Source: Acetobacteraceae bacterium (GTDB lineage: Bacteria; Pseudomonadota; Alphaproteobacteria; Acetobacterales; Acetobacteraceae). Taken from it: a stretch of 7,261 nucleotides of DNA. Shown here piece by piece: positions 6,459-7,261 of the stretch (position 1 is the stretch's first letter; every line of letters starts with the position of its first letter). The position numbers and the translations under genes are program-made. The stretch covers positions 1 to 7,261 of the forward strand of contig JASHVB010000671.1 in the NCBI GenBank assembly GCA_030039695.1. Reading direction: 5' to 3'. Under the pieces are notes generated by a model that saw only the letters and a list, made by a program, of their open reading frames with translations, did not search any database and was not told the DNA's origin.

Positions 6459-7261
6459 GTGGCCACCGCACCGCAAACCCTGCTGCCCGAATTGCATGAG
6501 CGCGAGGCCAGCGGACGCATTGCCGAGATCTATGGCGAAATCCGCATGTTCTCCGGCGTACCCTACGTGTCATCGCTGCAGCGATATCTCGCGACACTGC
6601 CCGGCGTCTTGGACTGGGCATGGACGGCATTACGGCCGGCCATGGCGTCCGGGGCGATCCCCGAAACTGGCTGGCGCCTAGCGCGCGAGATCAGGCTGCC
6701 ACCGGCGCGGACGGTCGCGGCCGAAAGGTTGCGCCGATGGGGCGTTGACGGCGCCGCGCTGACGGCCATTCGAAATATTGCCACCAACTTCGTGCGCGTC
6801 TCGCCGGTCAATCTCGTGATGGGCGCCTGCTTGCGTTGTGTGCTGAGCGGCACTGCACCATCCGGTACCGGGTATGCGCAGCGCTGGACTCCGCCGGCGC
6901 TGCTGCCACCCATGCCAGGCAATGTCGATCCTGCCGCGCTGCCTGACGACCAGCGCGCGATGCTGCTGCGGTTTGCCACCGACCTGGACGGCATACCGTT
7001 CATACCTGCCCTGTACCGCCAGGTCGCGCACTGGCCGCCGGTGCTGGCATGGTTGGCCGACGAACTCGGTCCGCGGTTCGGCGCCCCGGAAACCGCGGCG
7101 ATGCGCGCTGCCTTGCAGTCGGCGGCACGCGAGGTCGCACCCGACATCGTTGCGCGTCTTCCAGGCCTGCCATCGGGCGCGCCTCCCGACGCCGAGATGA
7201 CGCGGCGTGTTCTGGCGGCGATCAAGCGGTATGCGGACACGAGCCCCGAAATGACCGCGTT
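6459..7261 (+). CDS. DehI-family protein (2-haloacid dehalogenase family), 3' end cut off by the window edge
   Basis: The frame is open from GTG 6459 to the right edge, giving 267 codons. The start ELHEREASGRIAEIYGEIR followed by GVPYVSSLQRYLATLPGVL matches the all-helical DehI family (Pfam name 'halocarboxylic acid dehydrogenase DehI'). Its founding member, Pseudomonas putida PP3 DehI, hydrolyses both D- and L-2-haloacids without a covalent enzyme intermediate. The pseudodimer of that fold is visible as an internal repeat: residues 33-60 (GVPYVSSL...LPGVLDWAW...LRP) align with 178-205 (GIPFIPAL...WPPVLAWLA...LGP). DehI uses an Asn in the first half and an Asp in the second; candidates are Asn110 or Asn118 and Asp175 or Asp177, but I cannot align them exactly. 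There is no signal peptide, so it should be cytoplasmic. Known DehI is close to 296 residues, so only a short tail is probably missing. Many relatives have no proven substrate, so dehalogenase activity is inference. Confidence 0.88.
   Translation, partial: MATAPQTLLPELHEREASGRIAEIYGEIRMFSGVPYVSSLQRYLATLPGVLDWAWTALRPAMASGAIPETGWRLAREIRLPPARTVAAERLRRWGVDGAALTAIRNIATNFVRVSPVNLVMGACLRCVLSGTAPSGTGYAQRWTPPALLPPMPGNVDPAALPDDQRAMLLRFATDLDGIPFIPALYRQVAHWPPVLAWLADELGPRFGAPETAAMRAALQSAAREVAPDIVARLPGLPSGAPPDAEMTRRVLAAIKRYADTSPEMTA

Overview
The window reads as chromosomal DNA from a GC-rich bacterium, most likely a proteobacterium. This rests on the ligase-associated exonuclease/helicase pair, a YXWGXW-type secreted protein, a DehI-family protein and strongly GC-biased third codon positions. 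I cannot name the genus.

Layout. (1) Positions 1-1462, minus strand: N-terminal 487 residues of a ligase-associated DEXH-box helicase (Lhr family), open to the left edge. (2) 1479-1860, minus: a decayed gene, probably a small TPR protein, ending just upstream of the helicase start. (3) 1924-2961, plus: the intact metallo-beta-lactamase/beta-CASP exonuclease that normally travels with the helicase and an ATP-dependent DNA ligase; no ligase is visible here. (4) about 3040-3539, minus: a broken polysaccharide deacetylase (WalW-like) gene in at least three frames. (5) 3656-5545, minus: a complete 629-residue ABC half-transporter (membrane domain plus ATPase). (6) 5546-5718: a spacer with a perfect 19-bp hairpin. 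(7) 5719-6006, minus: a 95-residue exported Pro/Tyr/Trp-rich protein. (8) about 6082-6301, plus: a possible remnant of an EVE-domain gene. (9) 6459 to the right edge, plus: a DehI-type (2-haloacid dehalogenase family) protein, open at 7261.

How it fits together. The exonuclease and helicase are the one clear functional pair. Both belong to a DNA-repair cassette whose usual order is exonuclease, ligase, helicase, phosphoesterase. Here the two are head to head with a dead gene between them, so the cassette has been rearranged or lies partly outside the window. The ABC transporter, the exported protein and the DehI protein have no evident link to each other. The recurring theme is decay: two fairly clear pseudogenes and one possible one sit between intact genes. 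I found no CRISPR array, tRNA or rRNA gene, transposase or prophage gene, and nothing that amounts to a new system.
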